Assembly: GCA_947854175.1 (NCBI GenBank) | Contig: CANTYJ010000015.1 | Location: forward strand, 1 to 33,022 | Direction of reading: 5' to 3' | Length of the DNA: 33,022 nucleotides | Source: an uncultured Turicimonas sp. | GTDB taxonomy: Bacteria; Pseudomonadota; Gammaproteobacteria; Burkholderiales; Burkholderiaceae_F | Shown here: positions 1 through 9,000 of the stretch, in pieces | How the letters are laid out: every line of letters begins with the position of its first letter | Position numbering within the stretch: position 1 is the first letter of the stretch | Position numbers and translations under genes: made by a program | Notes under the pieces: generated by a model | Told to the model about the DNA's origin: nothing | Seen by the model: only the letters and a program-made list of their open reading frames with translations | The model's database searches: none

Positions 1-88
1 AAGGCTTTATGAGAGCGAAGTTTAGAAGAGCAATGGTTGTATTCTCCGTTCATGTACAACTTTGATCTACATTACAAAAAACGGCTTA

Positions 89-94
89 TATAAT
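89..94 (+). promoter_or_regulatory. candidate -10 element of the ATPase pseudogene
   Basis: A perfect TATAAT lies 27 bp before the ATG of the decayed ATPase-like gene. No -35 hexamer sits at normal spacing: the nearest, TTGATC at 62-67, is 21 bp upstream. It may be a relic promoter or chance in AT-rich DNA. Confidence 0.25.
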
Positions 95-120
95 GGGAAG
101 TACAAAGTGAAGGGACTTAC

Positions 121-1716
121 ATGAATACGCAACTACTAAAACGGTTGCCCTTAGGCACTTCATCATTCGAGAAGTTGAGACAATTGGATCAAATTTATGT
201 TGACAAGACGGAGAAGATCTATGACTTGTCTTGTCAGAATGGAAAATTTTTCTGGCTCGTCCGAGAAGATTTGGGAAGTCGTTGTTAATTTCCACGTTTG
301 AATCTTTATTTAAATATGGGTTGAGAGATTTCAAAGACCTAGCAATTGAAAAGCTTTGGGAAGAAGAAAAAAACTATCAAGTGGTGAGACTAGATTTTTC
401 GGAAGCAAAAAGTTTTCGAAATTTACAAGAGTTTAGACTCCAATTTTATGACTAGATCATTGAATCGTTTGCATCCTACGGATTTCGATTTAATTCTCAG
501 GGTACTTCTCTCATGAGTCAACTGTCTACGTGGTTTAAGAAGCAAGCATTGAGCTCTGTAGTTTTATTGATAGATGAGCACGATGCCCCGCTGACCTATT
601 GTTTAGATAGTAAAGAGCTTTTTGAAGATATTTGAACGGAACTTTCACGGTTTTATGCCGTCATAAAATCCAACGATGCGGCTTTACGTTTTTTGTTCAT
701 TACGGGGATAACTAAGTTCAATAAGACGAGTATTTTTTCAGAGTTGAATAATTCGTTATCAGCAGAATATGGTTCTCTTCTCGGCTATACATATCAAGAA
801 GTTCAAGAGTATTTTTCAGAGTATGTGAGATGCGCCTCGGAATTGTTAAGCATTAACCAGGAAGAACTTTTGAGAGAGTTGACAGAGCACTATGATGGTT
901 TTTGCTTTGAGGAAACTGCAAGACAAAAGGTGTTTGCTCCGTGGTCCTTATTGCATTTTTTCTCTTCACCGGAAAGAGGATTGAAGGATTACTGGTTTGA
1001 AAGCGGTGGGGAAACCCGCTGTTCTGGTTAAATATTTACAGTCTCATTCTTTACGGAGTCCCGAGGATTACGGCAAGGAAAAGTCTGTGGCATTGAACGC
1101 ATTGAGTGGATCTTCAGATGTAGAAAACTTATCGGATGTTGGGCTTTTAACTCAGGCGGGATATTTGACGATCAAAAGAATCCAAGGCACGACAGCATTT
1201 GTGGATTATCCGAATCTTGAAGTAAGGACAGCAATGGCTCAGCTCTATCTTGAACAAATGTTAAATGGTAGAACGGCCGAGCAGGTAGGAGCGGGTTACA
1301 TTGCCAATATCCTAGCCTCCGGAACCGCAGAGTCGGTTTATCATGATTTGAATCGTTTCTTAAGAGAAGTGGATTATGCAGCTTATGTTGATTTTAAAGA
1401 GTCGACTCTGCAATCTTTTATCCATATATATTGCGCGGGAGCAGGGTTAAGAGCTAAAACAGAGGTTCGCAATTAAAAAGGAAGAAATGACTTGGAGCTG
1501 ATATCCGGTCTTCGTCATTGGATATTTGAGTTCAAAATGGTTGGGGAGGGAGAGAATGCGGAGAGAAAACCCAAAGAAGCGGAGCAGCAAATAGAGGATC
1601 GTGGTTATGGGTCATCGGAAGGGCGTTTCGAATTGAAGCGGATGGCGTGGTATTTTCGAAAAAACATAGACAGTTCGTTAAGTGGTCAGAGGTTTTATAA
1701 AGGAAATAGAAAATAA
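121..1716 (+). pseudogene. AAA-ATPase-like / PD-(D/E)XK nuclease-type protein, multiply disrupted
   Basis: Read across its breaks, this is the common host-associated family with an N-terminal AAA-ATPase-like domain and a C-terminal PDDEXK_9-type nuclease domain. Visible marks are the P-loop-like RPRRFGKSLL, a Walker B-like VVLLIDEHDAP, and near the end DLELISG...WIFEFKM, matching the nuclease core. The ATG at 121 opens a typical N-terminus (LPLGTSSFEKLR...YVDKT). Lesions are a one-base deletion near 250-255, an in-frame TAG at 453-455, an in-frame TGA at 633-635, a one-base insertion in the G4 run at 1008-1011, and an in-frame TAA at 1474-1476, after which the frame stays open to 1716. Five lesions make sequencing error unlikely, so this is a true pseudogene. 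Intact members often occur in many copies per genome with unknown biological role. Confidence 0.85.
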
Positions 1717-1726
1717 AGGATCAAAA

Positions 1727-1858
1727 GTGAATGAGAATTTTTGCGCGGAGTCAGCTAAAAGTAAAAAAACGTTGTTTATATGCAACAATATCGATAAGTT
1801 TCCGATATTTGAATTTTTAGCACCTTTGGGTTTGGCTAATAAAATAGCTAAAAAATAA
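1727..1858 (+). CDS. possible 43-residue small protein, unknown
   Basis: A GTG-started ORF of 43 codons lies 10 bp after the end of the ATPase-like pseudogene. The sequence AAAGGA sits about seven bases before the GTG, a reasonable ribosome binding site. The peptide is Lys-rich at its N-terminus and ends LGLANKIAKK. I recognise no family. In this decayed neighbourhood it could be a chance ORF or the tail of a lost gene; its only support is the binding site and its position. Confidence 0.2.
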   Translation: MNENFCAESAKSKKTLFICNNIDKFPIFEFLAPLGLANKIAKK

Positions 1859-1937
1859 TAAGTTAAGCGACTCATTGATGGGAGAGGGCCTCAATTACAA
1901 TTTTTTACGGGGGAAAATACTTATAGGGAGGAGTTAC

Positions 1938-2266
1938 ATGAAAAAACAAGTATGAGGTAGACTATCGCCAACGAGGGGAAATTGAAATGACAAAAAATTT
2001 TCAATATGAAATAACTGCTTACCCCCCCCCGCTGGGGTAATGATTTCCGAAGAGAAATCGGAGAAAGTTTTCCGGTCGAAGAGATAAGACTAGGAAAATA
2101 TCAAGAAAGACACCGTGAAAAGGTCACGGAAGTTTGTCAAATATCAATCAAGAAATTTCATAGGACATTAGTTCAATTGATTTGTGCTGTTTGCGTGTGC
2201 AACGGCATGGATTCTTGTGTCCGTGGTTTCTTGCATTCAATTTTTACGCAAAAAGTTTGTTTTTGA
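1938..2266 (+). pseudogene. small unknown gene interrupted at A6 and C9 homopolymers
   Basis: A strong ribosome binding site (GGGAGGAG at 1926-1933) precedes the ATG at 1938. The direct frame stops after five codons, at the TGA at 1953-1955. Removing one base from the A6 run (1941-1946) opens the frame through YEVDYRQRGEIEM. That frame runs into the C9 run (2022-2030) and stops at 2040. Removing one C restores an open frame (RWGNDFRREIGESFPVEEI...) to a TGA at 2264-2266. The joined product is about 108 residues, charged in its first two thirds and Cys-rich toward the end. I do not recognise it. Both breaks are single-base gains in homopolymers, which fits either recent decay or slippage-controlled (phase-variable) expression. 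It lies directly upstream of the adhesin gene on the same strand. Confidence 0.45.
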
Positions 2267-2273
2267 ATCGGTG

Positions 2274-2378
2274 CGCTTCTCTGTGAAGCGTATCGGAACT
2301 AAATGACCGAGAAATTCGGTTTATTAACCCGGTAATTCAGAAGCAGACTTTGACATGCGTAGGAAAGAAGTTTGCTTC
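2274..2378 (+). promoter_or_regulatory. structured leader upstream of the YadA-like gene
   Basis: Three inverted repeats sit in the 139 bp before the adhesin start: CGCTTC/GAAGCG (2274-2279, 2285-2290), ACCGA/TCGGT (2306-2310, 2316-2320), and an 11-bp stem with one G-U pair (2340-2350 with 2368-2378, 17-nt loop). The last ends 18 bases before the GGAG ribosome binding site at 2397-2400. If transcribed, they would make a folded 5' leader. No promoter could be assigned with confidence. Confidence 0.35.
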
Positions 2379-2405
2379 ATGAATTACTAATTCCATGGAG
2401 TAAAA

Positions 2406-4391
2406 ATGAAAAAGAAATTAATTTCGAGCCTCGTGCTGGCCTCGTTTGCTTGTTGTTCGTACAGCGCATTTGCTGGAGGTTACAATGCCACTGAAACAGG
2501 GCCAAATGCATCTGCAGAAGGTGTAGGAGCAGTTGCGGTAGGATCATCAGCCAAGGCTCCTGGTAGATGGGGTACTGCGTTAGGTCGTGACACTCATGCG
2601 GATGGGGATGTCGCTTTAGCAGTTGGTTCTGAAAGTATAGCAACAGGAGATACTTCAGTTGCAATAGGATCTGCTGCACAAGCCTCAGCAACTAATTCAA
2701 TAGCACTAGGCCATCAGGCTCAAGCGAGCGGAGCTGGCTCAATAGCAATTGGTAGCTACTCCATCGCAACTTCGAGAATGGAGACACCTGTCGAGGGAGG
2801 TGATGCCACCCCTAGTTCGAATGCAACTGGAGTTTCTTTCTCAAAGAATGCAGATACGAGTTCTGCTAATTGGTCTAGTTATCAAGGCCAGGTACTTTCT
2901 GTTGGCGGTTCTATAACCACTGGAACCGGAGAAGACGCTGTCGTCACAACCGTTAATCGTCAAATTACCGGTGTTGCTGCCGGTTTCGAAGACAATGATG
3001 CTGTTAATGTCGCTCAACTTAAGGATCTCAAGGTTTACGGAGATGATACATACGCGACTGTTTCAAGCTTGAGTAACTATGCGACAGCAGAGAGTCTGAA
3101 AGATTACGCTACCACTACTTCAGTTACTGAAAGTTTGAATAACTACGCCACGTTAGATTCCATGACCGATATGTCCGGTAAGGTTACGGCCTTGGAAACA
3201 AGCATGGGAGCATTGAAGGACCTCACGCCTGAAACGATTTCTGCTCTAAAGAACCTCACGGAAAACGGCGTCTTTACCGTCGAAACTCCTTCCGGTACGA
3301 CCACAGTCAAGTTCTTTAGTGATAGTGAAGGCGATAGCTCGGTTGGCGGCGGAAATGTCCCCGGCGTAGAGACTCCGACCAATAACAAAGCCACTGTTGG
3401 TTTGGGTAGCAAGTTAAATTTTGCAGGCGACTCCAATATCAAGACTTCGCTGAGTCAGGATGAAGAGGGTAATGTCACTGTTAATGTTGCTATGGCTGAA
3501 GACGCTACGGTTAACTCTCTTACGGCTAATGAAATCACTACCGGAAATCTGACGGTCAATCAGAAGCTGACGGCTAATGAGATTGAGGCAAAAACGGTAA
3601 CAGCGGAAACCGTTACCGGCGCAAACATCGTTGCCACTAGCTCTCTCACTGCACCGAGCATTACTTTTGCCAACGGTCCGACCCTGTCTTACAACAACGA
3701 GACCGGTCGACTGCAATATGTTTCCAATGCGACAGCCGCAGCTGAGGGAGATGCTGCCGTTGCCACTAATTTAGCTACGACCAAAGACGGAATTAAGTTC
3801 GGGGCAAACGAAGGTGAGTCCGTTTTGGTTAACTTGGAAGATAACCAAGTTGATATCAAAGGCGGCGATGAATTCATTTCGACCTCCATCGTTTCCAATG
3901 GCAACGGGGGAGCTACGATTGAAGTCAAGACGACCGATGCATTGAAGCTGGCTTTGGGCAACGGCAGCCTCGCTAATGGTATCACCATTGGCGCTAAAGA
4001 CGGCTATCAAGAGATCCGTATCCAACAAGGAGACGTCAATATGGGCGGCAACCGTATCCAGAACATCGGAGACGGAGTCGCACCGGCCGATGCGGTGAAT
4101 AAGCGTCAGTTGGATAACGCCACCAACAGTCTTAGTAAGAAGATTCATGATGTGGATAAGGATCTGAGAGCCGGTGTAGCGATGGCGATGGCTGTAGCGG
4201 GTCTTCCTCAGGCGTATATGCCGGGCAAATCGATTCTAGGTGTATCAGCCGGTACATATCATGGTCAAGGGGGTTTTGCCCTAGGCTTATCTCATGCGAC
4301 AGAGAATCGCGCATGGGTGATTAAGGGAGCTGCCACGGTTGACACCCGAGGTAATTTCGGTGGCACGATCGGAGCCGGTTATCAGTTCTAA
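2406..4391 (+). CDS. YadA-like trimeric autotransporter adhesin
   Basis: A type Vc surface adhesin expected to trimerise in the outer membrane. Residues 1-23 form a signal peptide (cleavage after AFA). Residues about 38-122 hold tandem YadA head repeats of the AVAVGS/SIAIGS kind. A neck motif follows at about 183-207 (NRQITGVAAG...DAVNVAQLKDL). The stalk (about 210-540) begins with spaced YAT repeats and later carries a beta-type LTANEI/LTVNQK repeat tract. A second neck (NRIQNIGDGVAPADAVNKRQL) begins near 546, and a four-strand YadA anchor ends in GAGYQF, the C-terminal aromatic expected for BAM recognition. The start is supported by GGAG five bases upstream. At 661 residues it is mid-sized for the family. 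Binding partner unknown. The periplasmic isomerase gene downstream may assist its folding (inference). Confidence 0.95.
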   Translation: MKKKLISSLVLASFACCSYSAFAGGYNATETGPNASAEGVGAVAVGSSAKAPGRWGTALGRDTHADGDVALAVGSESIATGDTSVAIGSAAQASATNSIALGHQAQASGAGSIAIGSYSIATSRMETPVEGGDATPSSNATGVSFSKNADTSSANWSSYQGQVLSVGGSITTGTGEDAVVTTVNRQITGVAAGFEDNDAVNVAQLKDLKVYGDDTYATVSSLSNYATAESLKDYATTTSVTESLNNYATLDSMTDMSGKVTALETSMGALKDLTPETISALKNLTENGVFTVETPSGTTTVKFFSDSEGDSSVGGGNVPGVETPTNNKATVGLGSKLNFAGDSNIKTSLSQDEEGNVTVNVAMAEDATVNSLTANEITTGNLTVNQKLTANEIEAKTVTAETVTGANIVATSSLTAPSITFANGPTLSYNNETGRLQYVSNATAAAEGDAAVATNLATTKDGIKFGANEGESVLVNLEDNQVDIKGGDEFISTSIVSNGNGGATIEVKTTDALKLALGNGSLANGITIGAKDGYQEIRIQQGDVNMGGNRIQNIGDGVAPADAVNKRQLDNATNSLSKKIHDVDKDLRAGVAMAMAVAGLPQAYMPGKSILGVSAGTYHGQGGFALGLSHATENRAWVIKGAATVDTRGNFGGTIGAGYQF

Positions 4392-4412
4392 TCAGCCGCC
4401 CTCTTAAGTTAG

Positions 4413-4438
4413 GAGCATGGGGCGTTGTCCCCATGCTC
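4413..4438 (+). other. strong hairpin between adhesin and isomerase genes
   Basis: A perfect 10-bp stem (GAGCATGGGG/CCCCATGCTC, 6-nt loop) starts 21 bases after the adhesin stop codon. No T run follows, so it is not a clear intrinsic terminator. It could protect the adhesin mRNA 3' end or partially separate expression of the two genes. Confidence 0.6.
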
Positions 4439-4552
4439 AACCCTCATGAAACTTTAATGGCTTCAACCATACTGAGTGAGCTCCGCCCTCTAGCAGAGGA
4501 AAGGTCGGAGAGGACGTGTCGTGCTTGAAGAAGTTAATCGGAAGGAAAAGAT

Positions 4553-5344
4553 ATGAAGAGAATAGTAATAGCCTTGTTGATGAGTGCCTCCCTACCGTCG
4601 ATGGCCCAATCAGCGTTGAAAGTAAACGGTCAGTCCGTTCCGCCGGGCGAGCAGAAAGAAATCATTCAATTATTAAAGACAAACGGCGTCAAGAGTTCGC
4701 AGGCTCAAACGGCCGGGTTAAATATGTTGGTGAAAGAAAAGATCATCGGTCAGGAGGCGCGGCGTCAGAAAGTGGCTCAAAGTCCGTTGGTTAAGCGGCA
4801 AATAGCAGAGCTACGCACAAAGGTATATCAGGAGTATCTGGTACGGAGATATCTGAAAGAGCATCCGGTGACGGAGTCTGAAATGAAACAGGTTTATGAC
4901 GGGTTAAAGCTTCAGTACGATCCGAGGGAGATTAAGGTTCGTCATATTCTGGTGCGGGCGGAGCCGGAAGCCAAGGATCTTTTGTACTTGATTCAGGCTG
5001 GCGAAGATATGGGCAAGTTGGCACAGAAATATACGTTGGACAAAGGGACAGCCTCGGCAGGCGGATTGATTCCGTTTACGAATGTATCTCGGTTCAGCAT
5101 TCCGAACTTTGCGAGTACGGCTGCGGGGTTAAAGAAAGGTCAGGTACTGAATCGCCCGTTCAAGAGTAAAGAAGGATTTCACATTATTAAGTTAGAAGAT
5201 AGTCGTCGGGTTCCGTTTCCGGAGTATGCCGCTATTCAGGAGGATGTAAAGAAGCGGGCCGAGGCGATAAAGGGTAATGAATACATAACTGGTTTATTCC
5301 GTAAAGCACAGGTGGTAGGTCTGAATTCGCCTAAGAAACCGTAA
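4553..5344 (+). CDS. periplasmic parvulin-type peptidyl-prolyl cis-trans isomerase
   Basis: A PpiC/SurA/PrsA-type foldase of 263 residues. The N-terminal signal peptide is cleaved near residue 18-21 (SMAQSA). A helical chaperone-like segment occupies about 22-120 and includes a SurA/PrsA-like region (LVKEKIIGQEARRQ). A single rotamase domain lies at about 127-217 (IKVRHILV... GGLIPF... FKSKEGFHIIKLED). The basic tail ends SPKKP. No lipobox is present, so it should be soluble in the periplasm. GGAAGGAAAAGAT before the ATG gives a good ribosome binding site. It lies 161 bp after the adhesin on the same strand, separated by the hairpin at 4413-4438. A role in outer-membrane protein folding, perhaps for the neighbouring autotransporters, is plausible but inferred. 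Confidence 0.9.
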   Translation: MKRIVIALLMSASLPSMAQSALKVNGQSVPPGEQKEIIQLLKTNGVKSSQAQTAGLNMLVKEKIIGQEARRQKVAQSPLVKRQIAELRTKVYQEYLVRRYLKEHPVTESEMKQVYDGLKLQYDPREIKVRHILVRAEPEAKDLLYLIQAGEDMGKLAQKYTLDKGTASAGGLIPFTNVSRFSIPNFASTAAGLKKGQVLNRPFKSKEGFHIIKLEDSRRVPFPEYAAIQEDVKKRAEAIKGNEYITGLFRKAQVVGLNSPKKP

Positions 5345-6087
5345 AGGATTTAATTCATCCGTATTTTTTAGTTTTTGTAGTACTTGTAGCAATTAGGTTA
5401 ACAGAACTTGCTTTGAGTCCCTCAGTATCAAAGCAAAACCAGAGCCGGCACCTTTAAAAAAGGGTGGACCGGTTCAATTCTTATGTTAGGAGAGCTTGCT
5501 TACGACTGGCCGTAGCGACGGATTTTGAAGATGTGAAAAAAAGCAATTCTCGCTGAAGAGGGCCTGCGGACAAGTAAGTCCTTCAGATTATGATCTGCAA
5601 ATAGTCTCTTATTGACTTAAACATTTCAACAAACCTTGGGCTCTTCAACGATAAAAGAGCCTCACTTGGGTATAACGAATTCTTCATCAGGAAGACTTCT
5701 TTACCTTAGTCAGCTATTTCAGAGATTAATGCATTGAAAGTAGGCATTTTTTAGCATGATTGCTTAGAATTTTATTTGACCAACTAGATTCCTATTGTCT
5801 TATTGATTACTTATCTTAATAATTATTAATTTCTCAGTTTTTAACCTCAAATTTAAGCCCGAATAGGGTTTTCACTTATAAACAGTACGCTGATTCCTTT
5901 AAACTTAGGTCTCGCATTGCGCTTCTGTGGTTTAGCTTTTTAGAACTAAATCTAACAGTTTGAGCGCTTTTATATTTGAGAAGATTTTTCGAAGCCTCTT
6001 ACAGGAGTGAGAGCGCTCAGTATCCTCTCTTCGTCTGTTTTCCCCTGAATTTAAGAACGCCTGAACTGGAGTTTATTTTTAAATTTT
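5345..6087. other. long AT-rich spacer before the large autotransporter
   Basis: No convincing gene in 743 bp. After the isomerase stop there is an imperfect hairpin at 5444-5472 (CCGGCACC...GGTGGACCGG) with only scattered T residues after it, a weak terminator candidate. A 7-bp hairpin GGCTCTT/AAGAGCC lies at 5639-5661. The right half is very AT-rich and probably contains the autotransporter promoter, but I could not fix one. GGAG at 6068-6071 is the only binding-site-like sequence and sits 16 bases from the ATG, farther than usual. Confidence 0.5.
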
Positions 6088-9000
6088 ATGAACAAAATTT
6101 TCAAAACCATTTGGTCTTATTCAAGAAAAGAATTTGTTGTTACCAATGAAATAGCGGCTGCTAAACACAAAGATACTAAATCTGAAAGTTTTTCTCCACG
6201 AAAGGAAGCGAATTATTTCCATGGCATGACCTGGTTGTTGACCGGGTTGTTGCTGTCACTGGTGAGCACAGCAAGCGTTCATGCAGCCGTTCAAAAGAAT
6301 TTTGAAGGGAAGGTTTCTGAAGATTATTTAGATTTTTCTAACGCTGACGTAAAAGTTAAGAATGGAGCAACAGTAACAGCAAAGAAAATAGCTGATAACA
6401 GTTTGAGTAAGGTAACAAACGAAGGAACTTTAAGCTCATTGACCGGCTACGAAATGCTGGGCAAATATGCCAACTCCGGAAAATTCGAGAGTTTAGGCAA
6501 CACAAGTCTTCACCAGTCTTTTGAGAACACAGGCACAGCAGTTTTTGATTCATTAGATATCTATGGTGAACTCAAAAATGACTTCCGGGCAAAGATTCAA
6601 ATCAATACCGATTATTTTGTTGACGAATCTGTAAATGCTCATGCCGGAAATACCATGAATAATGACGGTGATTTTTATGCCGTAGGTAATGGAAAAATCG
6701 ATGGAGATGCGGCTAATAAAAAAAATGGACGTTTTATAAATCTCGGTTCAATTACATTAGGTGAGAAAGCCATGCTCTCTAATGCAGGTACGATGTGGAC
6801 GGGCTCTCTCATTTTAAATGGTGAACTACTTCTGGATTCCGGCTCTTTATTTTTAACTGACTTTGTTAAGTCAACGAACGAGCATTCCTATTTGATGTTA
6901 CTGGAGAATTCTGTCTTCGGTGCGAAAAAGATCGAAGCTATTGACGGAATGCTTAGACTGGACAATACTGTGGCTGTAGGTTCCAGATATTTAACATTTT
7001 TAAATACTGATAGCACGCTGGCAAACCGCATTGCGTCTTTAACACCTGTAATTTCAAGAACCACTTTCCAGGCAACAGGAGCGCCTGTTGCAAATTCATC
7101 TGCTATTTGGTTCAATCCTGATCACAATGGGAATTATGGCAATTTTCTATCTGCTAACGACGGTGGAACAGCTTCTAAAACCGTTCTGATGGGGACAGAA
7201 GAGGACCATACCATTCAATTAAGATCAGGAACTATTGAAGGAAATTACAGAGTTATCGGTCCAACCTATATTGATGCAGGTTCTTCTGTAACAGTTTTTA
7301 ATGGCGGACAGCTTTTTGCACAAAATTATACTTTTGCTGATAAAGGAGACACTTGGGAGACGGCTCTGATTGTTAATGGAAAGTTTGATCAAAAAGGCAC
7401 CACGGCTATCGATCACTTGTACATGAATGGGGAAGGTTCATCGTCTGTGCATAAAGGAGCTGTTTCAAACGTTAAACGCCTGACACTAGATAAGTCTTCC
7501 AGCTACAACATTGACAGTCAAGTTGTGAGCGTAGAAAGAATAGAGATGCTTGGTGGAAAATGCACCCTTTCAATCAAAAAAGGTGCTGAATTCACTGCGA
7601 AGAATGCAACGTCCTTAAAGGGAAACATTGATAATGCCGGTACGTTTACTGTTGGTAGAGCTAATAATTATTCAAATACTCACTATATTCATCGTGGGTC
7701 AGAAGCTAAGTTAAATACATCAGAATTTTTCAAAGACTCGACGGTCGAATTAGCCGACGGTGCGGTTATAAATTTGGTCGATTACGGTCTGGACACTCTA
7801 GACGGTAATAATTACATCGTTGGCAATTCTTCCTGGAAAGGCACTTTGAAGAGTGACAGGGACGCTCTTATCAAAGATTCATCTTTTGATGGGATGAGCA
7901 CGCTCATTGTTAATCAGGTTACGGATGACGGTTCAGTAACCCTTAACGAAGGAGGTTTGTTAAAAATAGGCTCTCTAAATGTTTCGGGAGCAAAGAAGGT
8001 GATTAACCTTTCGGGAGGGGCACTTCTCTCATCTTTTGATGCATTGTTTACTGATCATGGACAACGAGTAATACGTTTAGATGCCCAGTCGGCAATGGAT
8101 GCTGAAAATATTACAAGCTCTGTATTTACATTTCCAAAGAGTGAGAAGTTAAAGGACGGTGTTGCTGAATCGATCGATTGGAATAAAGGGACGATTGCTT
8201 TTAATGATCCTGAAATAACTTTGGATACGATTGCCAAGAGTTCGGCAGCTATCGGAAAAGCAGCAGGAGAAAACAGAGAGGTTTCAGTTGTTTATTTAGG
8301 AAAGCTTGTAGATAGTTTTGCTAGGGATACGGCTTACGATGAACTTTCTATTGATCACATTGAAACGTTATTTTCAGAGCAAGGAAGCACTTCAAATAAT
8401 CCGGTTGTTGTTCCCGGTGTGATATTAACAGAACACAGCCTGGATAATTCCGTGGGAGGTGTCTCTCACAATGCCGTGGTTTGGGGAAAGGACTCCGGGG
8501 ATCCTTCACATGAGGATCACTATATATCGGCTAATATAGGTTTTTCTAATGTAAAAGCAGTTGAAACAGCAACCGTTAAGGACGGTCTGAAAGCGGCCTT
8601 AGTTGGAAGGTCATTGAGTAAATCAAACCCTTATCAATGGGCAGATGACAATCGTTTACTGTTATCTGAATCTGCAGGAAAGGGCGGAACTATTAAAACT
8701 GAAAATGGATCCGTGTTTGAATTTGGTTCTCATGGCACCATTGAAGCTCATACCGGATGGGTGGATAACGTGAACAATGACGGCGTCACTACGTTTAAGA
8801 ACGGTCATTGGGGAGTAAAGACAAAAATTAGCGGAGACGGTTTAATTAATATCGAGAGAAATGCGGAAGTTCAAACCGGATCTATTAATCTGTCCGGACA
8901 GTCTCCGACAACTTTACTCAATAAAGGTTCCCTGTCCATAACAGGAGATGTTAATGGTGGAGGAGTTTTTATTGGAAAAGGAAAGACTCTGAACAATCAA

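Noticed and set aside
2377-4314. Several minus-strand ORFs of 60-125 codons opposite the YadA-like gene
   Set aside because: They lie entirely over a well-supported coding frame and have low-complexity or unlikely peptides; they are by-products of repetitive adhesin codons.
4516-4794. 92-codon ORF overlapping the start of the isomerase gene in another frame
   Set aside because: The isomerase frame has a signal peptide, a full rotamase domain and a ribosome binding site; the other frame is only its shadow.
5639-5661. GGCTCTT/AAGAGCC hairpin as a terminator
   Set aside because: No T run follows on either strand and it lies about 300 bp from the nearest gene end.
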